Positions 8,471 to 16,553 of a stretch of DNA of 28,751 nt are shown here, piece by piece (position 1 is the first letter of the stretch; each line of letters begins with the position of its first letter). The notes beneath the pieces are model-generated. The model ran no database searches and was not told where the DNA came from. It saw nothing but the letters and a program-made list of their open reading frames with translations. A program made the position numbers and the translations under genes. The DNA comes from an uncultured Flavobacteriales bacterium (GTDB lineage Bacteria > Bacteroidota > Bacteroidia > Flavobacteriales_E > Vicingaceae): positions 1 through 28,751 of the forward strand of contig CALCHN010000039.1 in the NCBI GenBank assembly GCA_937901255.1. Direction: 5' to 3'.

Positions 8471-8501
8471 CAAATGTATAAAAGATTTTATTTTAAACAA
8501 A
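8471..8501 (-). promoter_or_regulatory. Consensus promoter of the tRNA-tuf-secE-nusG-rpl operon
   Basis: Reading the minus strand: TTTG at 8501-8498, a 19-base spacer, then TACATTTG at 8478-8471. This fits the Bacteroidota housekeeping promoter (TTTG / TAnnTTTG) exactly. Transcription should start near 8466, inside the sequence that forms the terminator hairpin for read-through RNA from raiA. Confidence 0.8.
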
Positions 8502-8522
8502 CAATAATTTAATTTTTTTTTA

Positions 8523-8828
8523 TCATACTTTTTTTAGCTTCTCTTTATGTCTCTTTAGTTGCCTCCTAAGTGCCTCAACAGCAGCATCAGTAGCCTCTTC
8601 AAATGACTTGCATTGTTTCTTAGCAAAAGCATCACTTCCGGGTATTAAAAGCTTAATTTCTGCCACTTTGTTTTCCGCTTCGGGGGTATTTTCTAGCTTT
8701 AATATCACCTCACTGTCGATTATCTTGTCATAAAACACACTTAATTTGTTTACTCTTTCTTGTATAAAGGCAATTAATTTTTTGTCTGCATCAAAATGTA
8801 CTGATGTAATTTTAACATTTACTTTCAT
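8523..8828 (-). CDS. raiA: Ribosome hibernation promoting factor (HPF/RaiA family, short form)
   Basis: 101-residue protein of the HPF/YfiA (RaiA) family, which binds the 30S decoding centre when growth stops. It starts MKVNVKITSVHFDADKKLIA and ends in a basic helix (AVEALRRQLKRHKEKLKKV), both typical. It lacks the C-terminal dimerisation domain of long HPF, so it belongs to the short class. It lies 18 bases after xerC on the same strand and ends at a terminator. An unusually strong AGGAGG Shine-Dalgarno sequence precedes its start, rare in this phylum. The choice between the names hpf and raiA cannot be settled from sequence alone. Confidence 0.92.
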   Translation of the reverse strand: MKVNVKITSVHFDADKKLIAFIQERVNKLSVFYDKIIDSEVILKLENTPEAENKVAEIKLLIPGSDAFAKKQCKSFEEATDAAVEALRRQLKRHKEKLKKV

Positions 8829-8833
8829 ATATT

Positions 8834-8839
8834 CCTCCT
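8834..8839 (-). promoter_or_regulatory. Strong Shine-Dalgarno sequence before raiA
   Basis: The minus strand reads AAGGAGGAATATATG, so AGGAGG lies five bases before the raiA ATG (8828). No other gene start I examined in this window has a comparable site. In Flavobacteriia the anti-SD of 16S rRNA is known to be held by bS21/bS18/bS6 and SD use is rare, so this site is likely regulatory. Confidence 0.7.
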
Positions 8840-8846
8840 TTTTTAA

Positions 8847-9731
8847 TTATGCTCTCGGATGAGCTTGTTTGTATATTGTTTTTAATTTTTCTATCGTATT
8901 ATGTGTGTAAACTTGTGTGGCAGATAAACTCGCATGACCCAAAATTTCTTTAATTGTATTTAGCTCCGCTCCTCTGTTTAACATGTGTGTGGCAAATGTA
9001 TGCCTTATTACATGTGGACTTTTTTTGCCGACTGTAGTAACAAGGCTAAGGTAGTTATTTACTATTCTATACACAAGTTTTTCATAAATTTTCTCACCTC
9101 TTTCTGTTAAAAATACATAATTAGAATCGGTAGAGATTTCGGATCTATATATAAGGTAATTTTGGAATAATTTTATAAATCCATTGGTTATAGGAATAAC
9201 TCTTTCTTTATTTCTTTTTCCCAACACTTTTATAGATAAATTATAGGTATTAACATCACTTACTTTTAAGTTCATTAATTCACTTAAACGAATACCTGTT
9301 AGATAAAATAACTCCATTATTAATTTATCTCTTTGTCCTTCAAATGTATCTTTAAATTCTATAGCAGAAAATAGTTGGCTGATTTCATTTTCGTTAACAA
9401 ATACTGGTAGTCGTTTGGATGTTTTGGGAACTACTACTTTTAATAAGGGATTAGTTGCAACCAATGCATTTTTCATCATGTATTTATATAATGATTTTAA
9501 TGATGAAATTTTTCTGTTAATAGTTGTTGATGTGTTTCCTTCTTCTATTAAAGCAACTATCCATGAGCGAATAATTGATGTGTTGATTTCTGACCATTCG
9601 TTTACAGCAAAAGCATGTAGGGCGTATTGTATAAATTGTTCTAAATCGTTTTTATAGGCAGTAACAGTATGGTGGGAATATCGTTTTTGATGCTGAATGT
9701 AATCGCAAAATTGTTGTACTTGATTAACCAT
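8847..9731 (-). CDS. xerC: Tyrosine recombinase, XerC/XerD family
   Basis: 294-residue tyrosine recombinase. The N-terminal SAM-like core-binding domain (CDYIQHQKRYSHHTVTAYKN) is followed by the catalytic domain with Arg in TGIRLSELMNL, the HVIRHTFATHML box (His-x-x-Arg), the LGHASLSATQVYTH box and the nucleophile Tyr in QVYTHNT. Length and motifs fit chromosomal XerC/XerD, which resolve chromosome dimers at dif, rather than a phage integrase. In Flavobacteriia a recombinase gene next to raiA and tuf is a conserved arrangement. Assignment to XerC rather than XerD rests on that context. The start is the ATG at 9729-9731. Confidence 0.88.
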   Translation of the reverse strand: MVNQVQQFCDYIQHQKRYSHHTVTAYKNDLEQFIQYALHAFAVNEWSEINTSIIRSWIVALIEEGNTSTTINRKISSLKSLYKYMMKNALVATNPLLKVVVPKTSKRLPVFVNENEISQLFSAIEFKDTFEGQRDKLIMELFYLTGIRLSELMNLKVSDVNTYNLSIKVLGKRNKERVIPITNGFIKLFQNYLIYRSEISTDSNYVFLTERGEKIYEKLVYRIVNNYLSLVTTVGKKSPHVIRHTFATHMLNRGAELNTIKEILGHASLSATQVYTHNTIEKLKTIYKQAHPRA

Positions 9732-9802
9732 AATTTTTGTAAGTGCTTTCCTATACTTGAACGTACTTTAAAGTAAAATGTTATCTATAACCATTTATAA
9801 AA

Positions 9803-10549
9803 TTAACGGTTTCTACCACCCCATATCTCCCACGCTTTTTCAGCTTGTAGTTGAAGCATTTGTTCTCCATTAATGGTTAGTGCTCCTCTTTCTTTTCCTT
9901 CTTTTAAAAAAGCAGTTTCTGCTGGATTATAAACCAAATCGTACAATAAATGATTGGGGGTTATGGCATCGTAATTAATTGTAGGTTTTTCATCAACATT
10001 TGGAAAAGTACCTAATGGCGTAGTGTTTACTATTAATAAAAAAGAAGCTAATATGTTTTCGTTCAGCTCATCATAACTCAACTGATTTTCTGCTTGTGGA
10101 GTTCTAGACACAAAAGCGGTAATTATTCCTAATTCATTTAGCACATAAGCAACTGCTTTTGAAGCACCGCCTGTTCCTAAAATTAATGCTCGTTGATGTT
10201 GGTTTTCTAAGAATGGTTTTAGCGATTGCTTAAAACCATAATAATCGGTATTATACCCTTTTTTATTTCCTGTTGCTTTATCTATATATATGGTATTAAC
10301 TGCTCCAATTTTTTGGGCTTTTTCATCCACCCCATCTAAATAAGGTATAATTTGTTCTTTATAAGGTATGGTTACATTTAGTCCACAAAGATTCGAGTGT
10401 ATTGAAAAAAGTCCTTCTACTTGACTAATATCATTCAGTTCAAAATTTTCATATACTGCATTGATGTTTTCTCTTTTGAACTTTTCCTCAAAATATTTTT
10501 TAGAAAATGAATGTGAAAGCGTTTTTCCTATTAGTCCGTATTGTTTCAT
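9803..10549 (-). CDS. aroE: Shikimate 5-dehydrogenase
   Basis: 248-residue NADP-dependent enzyme reducing 3-dehydroshikimate to shikimate in aromatic amino acid synthesis. The substrate-binding start YGLIGKTLSHSFSKKYF, the catalytic Lys in NVTIPYKE, the catalytic Asp in GYNTDYYGF, the nucleotide-binding loop LILGTGGASKAV and the C-terminal NGEQMLQLQAEKAWEIW are all present. The length is slightly short compared with E. coli AroE (272), as is usual in Bacteroidota. It is separated from its neighbours by 71 and 113 bases, so it may be a single-gene unit. Confidence 0.96.
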   Translation of the reverse strand: MKQYGLIGKTLSHSFSKKYFEEKFKRENINAVYENFELNDISQVEGLFSIHSNLCGLNVTIPYKEQIIPYLDGVDEKAQKIGAVNTIYIDKATGNKKGYNTDYYGFKQSLKPFLENQHQRALILGTGGASKAVAYVLNELGIITAFVSRTPQAENQLSYDELNENILASFLLIVNTTPLGTFPNVDEKPTINYDAITPNHLLYDLVYNPAETAFLKEGKERGALTINGEQMLQLQAEKAWEIWGGRNR

Positions 10550-10662
10550 TAAAAGTTAGAAGTTAGTTTATGAGGTTAAAAGTGTATAAGTTTATAGACA
10601 AAATACTCTTTATTAAAAATAGATACTTCACACATTTACACATCTAAAAATTTACTCATTTA

Positions 10663-12666
10663 TTATTTCTCTACAATCACAAATTCAGTACGTCTGTTTT
10701 TAGCTCTTCCTTGTTCTGTATCGTTAGATGCAATTGGTTGGCTAGAGCCAAATCCTTTTGATGTTAATCTTGAAGCATCAATGTCTTCTAACAATAAATA
10801 ATCATAGACTGCCTTAGCTCTTCTTTCTGATAGTTCCAAGTTATCTTGTGGATTACCTACATTATCGGTATGCCCGTGAATAGCAATTTTAACAGTTGGG
10901 TTGGTTTTTAGAAAATCTACAAACTCATTCAACACCAACATAATTTTGGGGGTTATTTCATAAGAGTTGGTGGCAAAATTAATATCGTTAATGGTATGAG
11001 CAGAGCCAACTTCTATAGGTTTCACTTCCATTTTTTTTGTTTGAATTGGTTTGCCCACCACAATTTCGTTGGAGGAAATCAATTGCGATGAAAAAGCATA
11101 TCCTTCTTTTTTAGCAGTAAGCATAATGTCTTCATCTTTATCAACTCTAACAACACCTACATAAGAACCGGTTTGCTTATCAATTACTGCTTCTACTTCT
11201 TGGTTGGTTTTTGTGTTTTTAAGCATTACTTTAGCTCCATCCGGCACATTGCCGTTATTATCAAAAATTTCACCATTTACAAAAAGTACTTCTTCCGGTC
11301 GAGCTTCTTCGTACAACTCAAAAGAGTAAATATCCAATTGATTATTATCTCCTTTTGAACTGTAATAGGCATAATCTCCATCTTTACTCACTACAAATCC
11401 ATGTTCGTCTTTATCTGTATTAATAGGATAACCGATATTTTTAGGTTTGTTAAATTGCCCTGTTGTAGGGTTCATTTTTGAATAAAAAATATCATAGCCT
11501 CCAATACCAATATGCTCATTAGAAGAAAAATACAAGGTATAACTATCGGAGTGCATGAACGGAGATTTTTCATCCCCTGGTGTATTGATAGGATAACCCA
11601 AATTAATAGGATCTCCCCAAGAGCCATTCGGTTGACGTTCACATTTGTAAATATCCATATCTCCTCCAAAAGGATCTACCACTCTTGTAAAATACAATGT
11701 TTTATTATCGGATGAAATGGATGGTTGGGCTTCCCAAGTTGTTGGAGTATTAATATTACTACCAATGGATTGTAATTTTGTCCATTCTCCATCAATAAAC
11801 TCAGTAAAGTATATGTCTGCATTATCAAACATTTGTCCTAAACCCGCTCTGTTTTCTCCTCTATATGGAATTACTTCTACCAAAGTAATAAACATTAATT
11901 TATTATCTACAGAAACACTAACTCCTCCTTGATATTGACCTAAATTAAACGGAGAAGGCATGGGCATTCCGCTTGTAAATTTATTTTTGCCCATTTTTCT
12001 ACTTTGCACAAACACTTCTTTATAACCTGCATCAAATGCATTTTTATCTTCATCGGGCATGTTTCGGGTGTAATACAAATATCTGTTATCAGGAGATAAC
12101 ATTGGTAAATATTCGTTATGTTTACTAGATGGTCCTTCTAATTTAATCGGACTAAAAGGAACAGTATCTTTTATAAGTTTGAAGTAGGTTGCGATGTCCT
12201 CTAATCTTTCGTTGGCATAACGTTCGTCTTTTTTATAGGCATTAGGTGATGCCATTATTTTTTGGAAATAAGGTTTGGCTTCGGCATATTTTCGTTGACC
12301 AAAATAATGATTTCCTAATTCTAGTGTATGGTAGAAATTTCGGTAAGCCGGACAGATTTCAACTATCTTTTTCCAATAGTCTAATTTAATTTTAGTGTAT
12401 TGTTGCACTCCACTTGCACTTCCAGTATTGTAAGCATTTTCTACACTTTTTTCGGCAAGGTTGGCCAATTCATCATAAGCTTCTAAATAATTAGGGTCTA
12501 TTTTGATGGCTTCTATTAACAAGGTTTTTTTCTCTTTAAATGAAGCTGTTCTGGCATTTTCAAAATATTTTACTGCTTTTTTCTTAGGTTCAGGACAATT
12601 TTCTTCCTGAGCATACCCTACCGAAAAAAACAAAATGGAAATTGTTAAAACTATATATTTGTTCAC
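10663..12666 (-). CDS. PorE-like outer-membrane protein: TPR, PD40 propeller, CRD, OmpA domains
   Basis: 667 residues from a GTG start at 12664-12666; no ATG lies closer to the signal peptide (NKYIVLTISILFFSVGYA, cleaved before QEEN). Domains in order: TPR-like helices (about 30-165), PD40/WD40-like beta-propeller with repeats such as LPMLSPDNRYLYY, QPSISSDNKTLYF and HGFVVSKDGDYAYY (about 170-445), a carboxypeptidase-regulatory-like beta sandwich (about 455-540), and an OmpA C-terminal peptidoglycan-binding domain (IHGHTDNVGNPQDNLELSER, NRRTEF; about 555-667). The order matches PorE, a type IX secretion/gliding accessory protein in Bacteroidota, but I see a cleaved signal rather than a lipobox, so it may be a paralogue. 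It follows the AsmA gene across a palindromic terminator. Confidence 0.85.
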   Translation of the reverse strand: MNKYIVLTISILFFSVGYAQEENCPEPKKKAVKYFENARTASFKEKKTLLIEAIKIDPNYLEAYDELANLAEKSVENAYNTGSASGVQQYTKIKLDYWKKIVEICPAYRNFYHTLELGNHYFGQRKYAEAKPYFQKIMASPNAYKKDERYANERLEDIATYFKLIKDTVPFSPIKLEGPSSKHNEYLPMLSPDNRYLYYTRNMPDEDKNAFDAGYKEVFVQSRKMGKNKFTSGMPMPSPFNLGQYQGGVSVSVDNKLMFITLVEVIPYRGENRAGLGQMFDNADIYFTEFIDGEWTKLQSIGSNINTPTTWEAQPSISSDNKTLYFTRVVDPFGGDMDIYKCERQPNGSWGDPINLGYPINTPGDEKSPFMHSDSYTLYFSSNEHIGIGGYDIFYSKMNPTTGQFNKPKNIGYPINTDKDEHGFVVSKDGDYAYYSSKGDNNQLDIYSFELYEEARPEEVLFVNGEIFDNNGNVPDGAKVMLKNTKTNQEVEAVIDKQTGSYVGVVRVDKDEDIMLTAKKEGYAFSSQLISSNEIVVGKPIQTKKMEVKPIEVGSAHTINDINFATNSYEITPKIMLVLNEFVDFLKTNPTVKIAIHGHTDNVGNPQDNLELSERRAKAVYDYLLLEDIDASRLTSKGFGSSQPIASNDTEQGRAKNRRTEFVIVEK

Positions 12667-12747
12667 CTTTTTCTTATTAAATAACCGTATAAATTAGGTT
12701 TGCGACCAACAATTAAAATACCATAATCAAATAAATGATAAAAAATA

Positions 12748-12774
12748 CCTGACAGGTTTTTAAAACCTGTCAGG
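12748..12774 (-). terminator. Perfect palindromic repeat acting as terminator (CCTGACAGG type)
   Basis: CCTGACAGGTTTT, one base, then its exact complement: a 13-bp perfect stem 12 bases after the AsmA-gene stop. The minus-strand RNA continues GUAUUUUUUAUC, so it can terminate the AsmA transcript. I recognise this palindrome as a widespread intergenic repeat in Bacteroidota genomes (from memory, not searched). Confidence 0.7.
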
Positions 12775-12786
12775 ATGATATTTATT

Positions 12787-15603
12787 CTACTTCTCTTCAA
12801 CTTTTTGCATCATATCGTCTGCTTCTTGCTTGGCTTTAGCAACGAGTGCGTCTGCTTTTTTATTGCCTTCGTTTTCTATTCCTTGGGCTTTTTTCTCTGC
12901 TTCATCTTTTAGTTTCTGAGCAGCTTTTTCAGCAGCAATTTTCTTAAGCGGATTACTTCCGGCTTTAGCTATTAAATCATTCGCTTGTTTATCGGCTTCA
13001 GCTCTTACTTTATCCGCAGCAGCTTTAGCTTCATCTCTAATTTTTTGAGCATTTTTTTCTGCTTCAGCAATTAATTTATCAGCTTGCTCTCTTGCTTTTT
13101 TCTTCGCTTCTTCTTTAGCTTTATCTACTTCTTCGGTAATTTTTTCTTTTACTTGTTCTTTTATTTCATCTGTTACACTGCCTACAGCATCTTTCAAACT
13201 TACACTTACCTTAGGGTCATCAAATGTTCCTTTCAATAATACATCCACGCTAACTGTTTCGGCAGATTTTAAACTCATTCCCAAACCAGATGCTTGAGAT
13301 TGTAGTTTGTTTAAAGCATCACCTGCTCCTAATTCTTTAGTTGGTGTTTTCAAGGTCATTTTGTAATCTATGGTTTGGTCGAAACCATTAGAACCTGACA
13401 TGGTTCCTGTGGTTTTTCCTAATTTCACATCAAATGGTTCAATGTTTACTCTACCGTCTTTAAAAGCATATTTAATGTTAGCATCGTTTACTTCTAACAC
13501 TCTTAAATTATCATTTTTAAGTGCATCTGCTAACTGGTTCATTGCTTTTACATCTTCTACTTTTATGTTTTTGGTTAGCATATCACCATTTCCTGTTAAA
13601 GAATTCATATCCGGCATCATTTCTTTGTCTAAAATTCCTTCTAATTTTAAGCTGGTATTAAACCTACCTTTGGCATTTTTAGCATAAGGAGCCATTTCTT
13701 CAATGGTATTAAAAGTGCTTACAACGGTAGCTACATCAAAATCTTGTATTGCCATATCAAAATTAATTCCCGGTGCAGCAGGGTTGGTAGTTTCATAAAA
13801 TCCGTTCATCATCATTTTTCCGCCCAACAAGTTCATGGCAACATCTTTCATGCTTACTTTTTGGTCTTTTACGGTTATCAATCCTTTCATATCGGTAATT
13901 TCCATGTTATCGTAAATTACTTTACTTAAGGTAGATGTTAAACTAAAATCGATATTTTTGGGAACTTCAATAACAGTAAGAGGTTCTTCAGCAGCTTCTG
14001 TACCTTCGGTTGCTGCTACTTCTTCTTCTGTCATAAATTCGTTTAAATCCATTACAGTAGAATTAAACAAAAAATTCCCTGTTAACACATTGGTACTATC
14101 ATCTAACACATAAGCAATAAAATTCTCAATTTTACCACTGGCATGCATATCCGATTTTCCTATTTGTGCATCAAAGTTAGCTAACTCAACAAATTGTGGA
14201 GAGAAATTTAACGTCATTCTTTGCAACATCACATCATAAGGAAGGGAATCGCTTTTGTACAACATTTCAGAAATTCCAAAACTACCTTTAGCTTCAAACT
14301 CTTCGTATCTTTCATTATCTATAGAAGACATTTTTCCTTTTAAGGTTACATCGGCATTAATTTTACCGTTCATTTCGTCACCTGCTTCCATTGGCATTAC
14401 ATCTTTAATAGAAGCCAAATCTAACTTAGCCATTAAATTAGCATCAATATTAGGATCCGAAATTGGTGTACTTAATTTCATCTTCATTTCTACAGGATTT
14501 CCTGCCATTTCCATGTAAAAACGTTTTAGGTTAATAAGTGTATTATCTTCACTTCCACCAGGGTTTGAAATAGCCAAGTCAACATGAATATTATTCACTG
14601 CTTTAGGTAAATCCGGATATTTAAACATGGCTTTTTCTACCAATAAATCTAATCCGAAAGCAGGCAAAGCAGTTTCTGTCATTTTTCCTTTAGCAAAACC
14701 ATTTAGTGCTAATTTACCTTCTGTTTTTACGGATGCAAAATCGGTCATAAATACTGCAGGAACTAATGATAATATGTTTTTGAAATCGGTTTTCTGAGCA
14801 TTGAAAGTAATGTCCATATCAATGTCATCATTATCTTCAAAAATGGCTACCCAACCATCAAAACCTAAAAACAATTCGTTTAATCGGAATTGATTATCCG
14901 TAAATGTAAATTTATAGTTTGCCAAATCTGCTTTAATGATGGCATCAGCTTCTACGTTTGCTTTTTTGAAGTAAGCAATGTTATCCATGGTAAGGTTTAG
15001 TTCATCTATTACTGTTTTAGTAACTAAATCGGTAATATCTTCCGTCATATCTCCCGAAAGGTTGAAGTTTAATCCAATAATGGATGTGGTTAAATTCATG
15101 GTAGCATCTTCGTAATTTATTTTTGCATTTTTAATGGTTAAATCTTGTAAATTCAACTTAAATGGAGATGTTTCTTCCTCCACAACTTCTTCTTCAATTT
15201 CTTCCGTTGCTTTAGCAATATCCCAGTTAGCCGAAGTATCTGCTAAAACTACTGCGTTAACAGTAGGCTCTTCTATGTAAATGGATTTAATTTTAATTTC
15301 ATCGCCACTAATTACACTCATTAAATCTACTTTTAAGGATAGATTTTTAATATTTGCCAACTGCGTTCCTTCAAATTTATCTACTCCATCAACAGTAACG
15401 TTATCAATAGAAAAATTAAAATTGGGAAAAGTACTAATTAAGCCCAAATCAAACTCACCAAAATCTACTTTTGCATTCAGGTTGGCATTGGCTTGCTCTT
15501 TTACTATATCTATTATTTTACCTTTAAACATAAAAGGCAACGATATAATTAAAACCAATAAAACTAATAAGGTTATTCCTGTAATTTTCAGTACTTTTTT
15601 CAT
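12787..15603 (-). CDS. AsmA-family envelope protein with charged coiled-coil tail
   Basis: 938 residues. One N-terminal membrane helix (about 7-27, KITGITLLVLLVLIISLPFM) is followed by a long beta-rich periplasmic part of the AsmA type: an N-terminal AsmA block (KVDFGEFDLGLISTFPNFNF, IKIKSIYIEEPTVNAV) and an AsmA-like C-terminal block around GRFNTSLKLEGILDKEMM and MTLKTPTKELGAG (about 630-790). AsmA/TamB-type proteins span the periplasm and help lipid transport or outer-membrane assembly. Residues about 812-938 form a Lys/Glu/Ala-rich helix with a GSNP break near residue 882, not a usual part of AsmA proteins. The gene stands alone on the minus strand and ends at a palindromic terminator. The precise substrate is unknown. 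Confidence 0.85.
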   Translation of the reverse strand: MKKVLKITGITLLVLLVLIISLPFMFKGKIIDIVKEQANANLNAKVDFGEFDLGLISTFPNFNFSIDNVTVDGVDKFEGTQLANIKNLSLKVDLMSVISGDEIKIKSIYIEEPTVNAVVLADTSANWDIAKATEEIEEEVVEEETSPFKLNLQDLTIKNAKINYEDATMNLTTSIIGLNFNLSGDMTEDITDLVTKTVIDELNLTMDNIAYFKKANVEADAIIKADLANYKFTFTDNQFRLNELFLGFDGWVAIFEDNDDIDMDITFNAQKTDFKNILSLVPAVFMTDFASVKTEGKLALNGFAKGKMTETALPAFGLDLLVEKAMFKYPDLPKAVNNIHVDLAISNPGGSEDNTLINLKRFYMEMAGNPVEMKMKLSTPISDPNIDANLMAKLDLASIKDVMPMEAGDEMNGKINADVTLKGKMSSIDNERYEEFEAKGSFGISEMLYKSDSLPYDVMLQRMTLNFSPQFVELANFDAQIGKSDMHASGKIENFIAYVLDDSTNVLTGNFLFNSTVMDLNEFMTEEEVAATEGTEAAEEPLTVIEVPKNIDFSLTSTLSKVIYDNMEITDMKGLITVKDQKVSMKDVAMNLLGGKMMMNGFYETTNPAAPGINFDMAIQDFDVATVVSTFNTIEEMAPYAKNAKGRFNTSLKLEGILDKEMMPDMNSLTGNGDMLTKNIKVEDVKAMNQLADALKNDNLRVLEVNDANIKYAFKDGRVNIEPFDVKLGKTTGTMSGSNGFDQTIDYKMTLKTPTKELGAGDALNKLQSQASGLGMSLKSAETVSVDVLLKGTFDDPKVSVSLKDAVGSVTDEIKEQVKEKITEEVDKAKEEAKKKAREQADKLIAEAEKNAQKIRDEAKAAADKVRAEADKQANDLIAKAGSNPLKKIAAEKAAQKLKDEAEKKAQGIENEGNKKADALVAKAKQEADDMMQKVEEK

Positions 15604-15798
15604 ATGTATATATTTATTGTTTTTTATTTGTCATATGTAATACGCCACATTATCTTCATTCGTGTTTGTGTTCTTTTGCATGTGGCTATTTCATAATAAA
15701 TTGAATTATTTGATGTGTATTATTTTGTTAAATAACGAATTGCTAAATTAATTAAAGTTTTGTCATAATAAAACAACACACCAAAAGAGTTTTTATAG

Positions 15799-15824
15799 CC
15801 GACAAAAAACCACATAGAAACATA
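15799..15824 (+). repeat. 26-base direct repeat, copy 1
   Basis: CCGACA followed by two variable bases and AAACCACATAGAAACATA; pairs with copy 2 at 15888-15913 (24 of 26 identical). Confidence 0.7.
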
Positions 15825-15887
15825 AATTTACAACTAAGCAACTATGTGATTAAACTCATATAAATGTATTCTACAACACATTTTAAA

Positions 15888-15913
15888 CCGACATTAAACC
15901 ACATAGAAACATA
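15888..15913 (+). repeat. 26-base direct repeat, copy 2
   Basis: Second copy of the CCGACAnnAAACCACATAG unit; the only differences from copy 1 are the two variable bases (TT instead of AA). Confidence 0.7.
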
Positions 15914-15953
15914 GACTTCTATAACAGGAAAAGAATAATATAGCCACACAAAG

Positions 15954-15974
15954 TGTTTCCATTTTATGGAAACA
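15954..15974. repeat. Perfect 9-bp hairpin inside the repeat block
   Basis: TGTTTCCAT, loop TTT, ATGGAAACA. No T-run follows on either strand, so it is not an intrinsic terminator; it may be part of the element's folded structure. Confidence 0.5.
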
Positions 15975-16146
15975 AGCTCTATGAAACTCTTGTTAAACTA
16001 AATTTATGTGATGTTAAAAACTATGTAACTATGTGGTTAAAAACTCTTAGAAATTCATACTAAATTGTAATGCGTTAATAAAAAATCAATCTTGATAGCT
16101 CAGAAATAAATAAAGATTTCTAATTTCGTAAAAAAATAAATTCACC

Positions 16147-16530
16147 ATGGAAAATATAGAAGCAAATAAATTAATAGAGAAACTACAAAAAGACATTAAT
16201 AAATCAGGAATTGATGCCAAAAAAACAGTTGAAGGCTTAACACAACTTAGAACATACGCTCTTGAAGAACAAGACCCAACGGCTACAAAAGTTTTGCGTT
16301 TGGCTTACGAACACATACAAGAACACGGAACTTTTAATATTCCTATTCCTGCTGATGAATTAGTGGCTGATAATGAAGATGATGAACCGGAATTAATTGA
16401 AAACTCTATTGAAACGGATGAAGAAAGAGCAGAAAGTTTAGTTTACATGCTTTCTTTATTACTTGACAGACACAACCCAAACAACAGACAAGAATTGTTT
16501 GAATACAGAGATGCTCTGAAAAATTATTAA
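16147..16530 (+). CDS. Conserved-looking hypothetical acidic helical protein
   Basis: 127 residues, start ATG at 16147 (MENIEANKLIEKLQKDINKS). No signal peptide or membrane segment. It is predicted mostly helical, with an acidic middle (ADNEDDEPELIENSIETDEE, about residues 72-91) and a C-terminal helix containing LVYMLSLLLDRHNPNNRQEL. I do not recognise a named family. It is a single-gene unit: the upstream side is the repeat region with a near-consensus -7 box at 16121, and a clear intrinsic terminator follows 23 bases after the stop. Being cytosolic, small and acidic, it could be an adaptor, but that is a guess. Confidence 0.8.
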   Translation: MENIEANKLIEKLQKDINKSGIDAKKTVEGLTQLRTYALEEQDPTATKVLRLAYEHIQEHGTFNIPIPADELVADNEDDEPELIENSIETDEERAESLVYMLSLLLDRHNPNNRQELFEYRDALKNY

Positions 16531-16553
16531 TACAAAACACATACATAAGTAAG

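Larger units (their letters stand above)
15785..16048. repeat. Repeat block with inverted ends (possible MITE-like element)
   Basis: The ends form a perfect 11-base inverted repeat: AAGAGTTTTTA at 15785-15795 and TAAAAACTCTT at 16038-16048. Inside are two direct copies (24/26 identical) of a 26-base unit containing AAACCACATAGAAACATA, at 15799-15824 and 15888-15913. Inverted relatives (CTATGTGATTAAA near 15842; ACTATGTGGTTAAAAACT near 16029-16045) lie next to each right end. No coding potential. This looks like a small non-autonomous interspersed repeat or tandem remnants of one. Confidence 0.55.
15604..16146. other. Non-coding region with interspersed repeats
   Basis: No convincing gene in 543 bases between the divergent AsmA gene and the next plus-strand gene. 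The stretch 15604-15780 is AT-rich and must contain the AsmA promoter, although no exact TAnnTTTG box was found. The stretch 15785-16048 is a repeat block annotated separately. The stretch 16049-16146 should hold the promoter of the following gene; TAATTTCG at 16121-16128 is one mismatch from the -7 consensus. Confidence 0.7.

Noticed and set aside
9764..9775. TACTTTAAAGTA palindrome upstream of xerC
   Set aside because: Short and AT-rich, no promoter box nearby; may be chance.
15799..15913. Two 26-base direct repeats considered as a CRISPR array
   Set aside because: Only two direct copies, accompanied by inverted copies, no regular spacers and no cas genes nearby.
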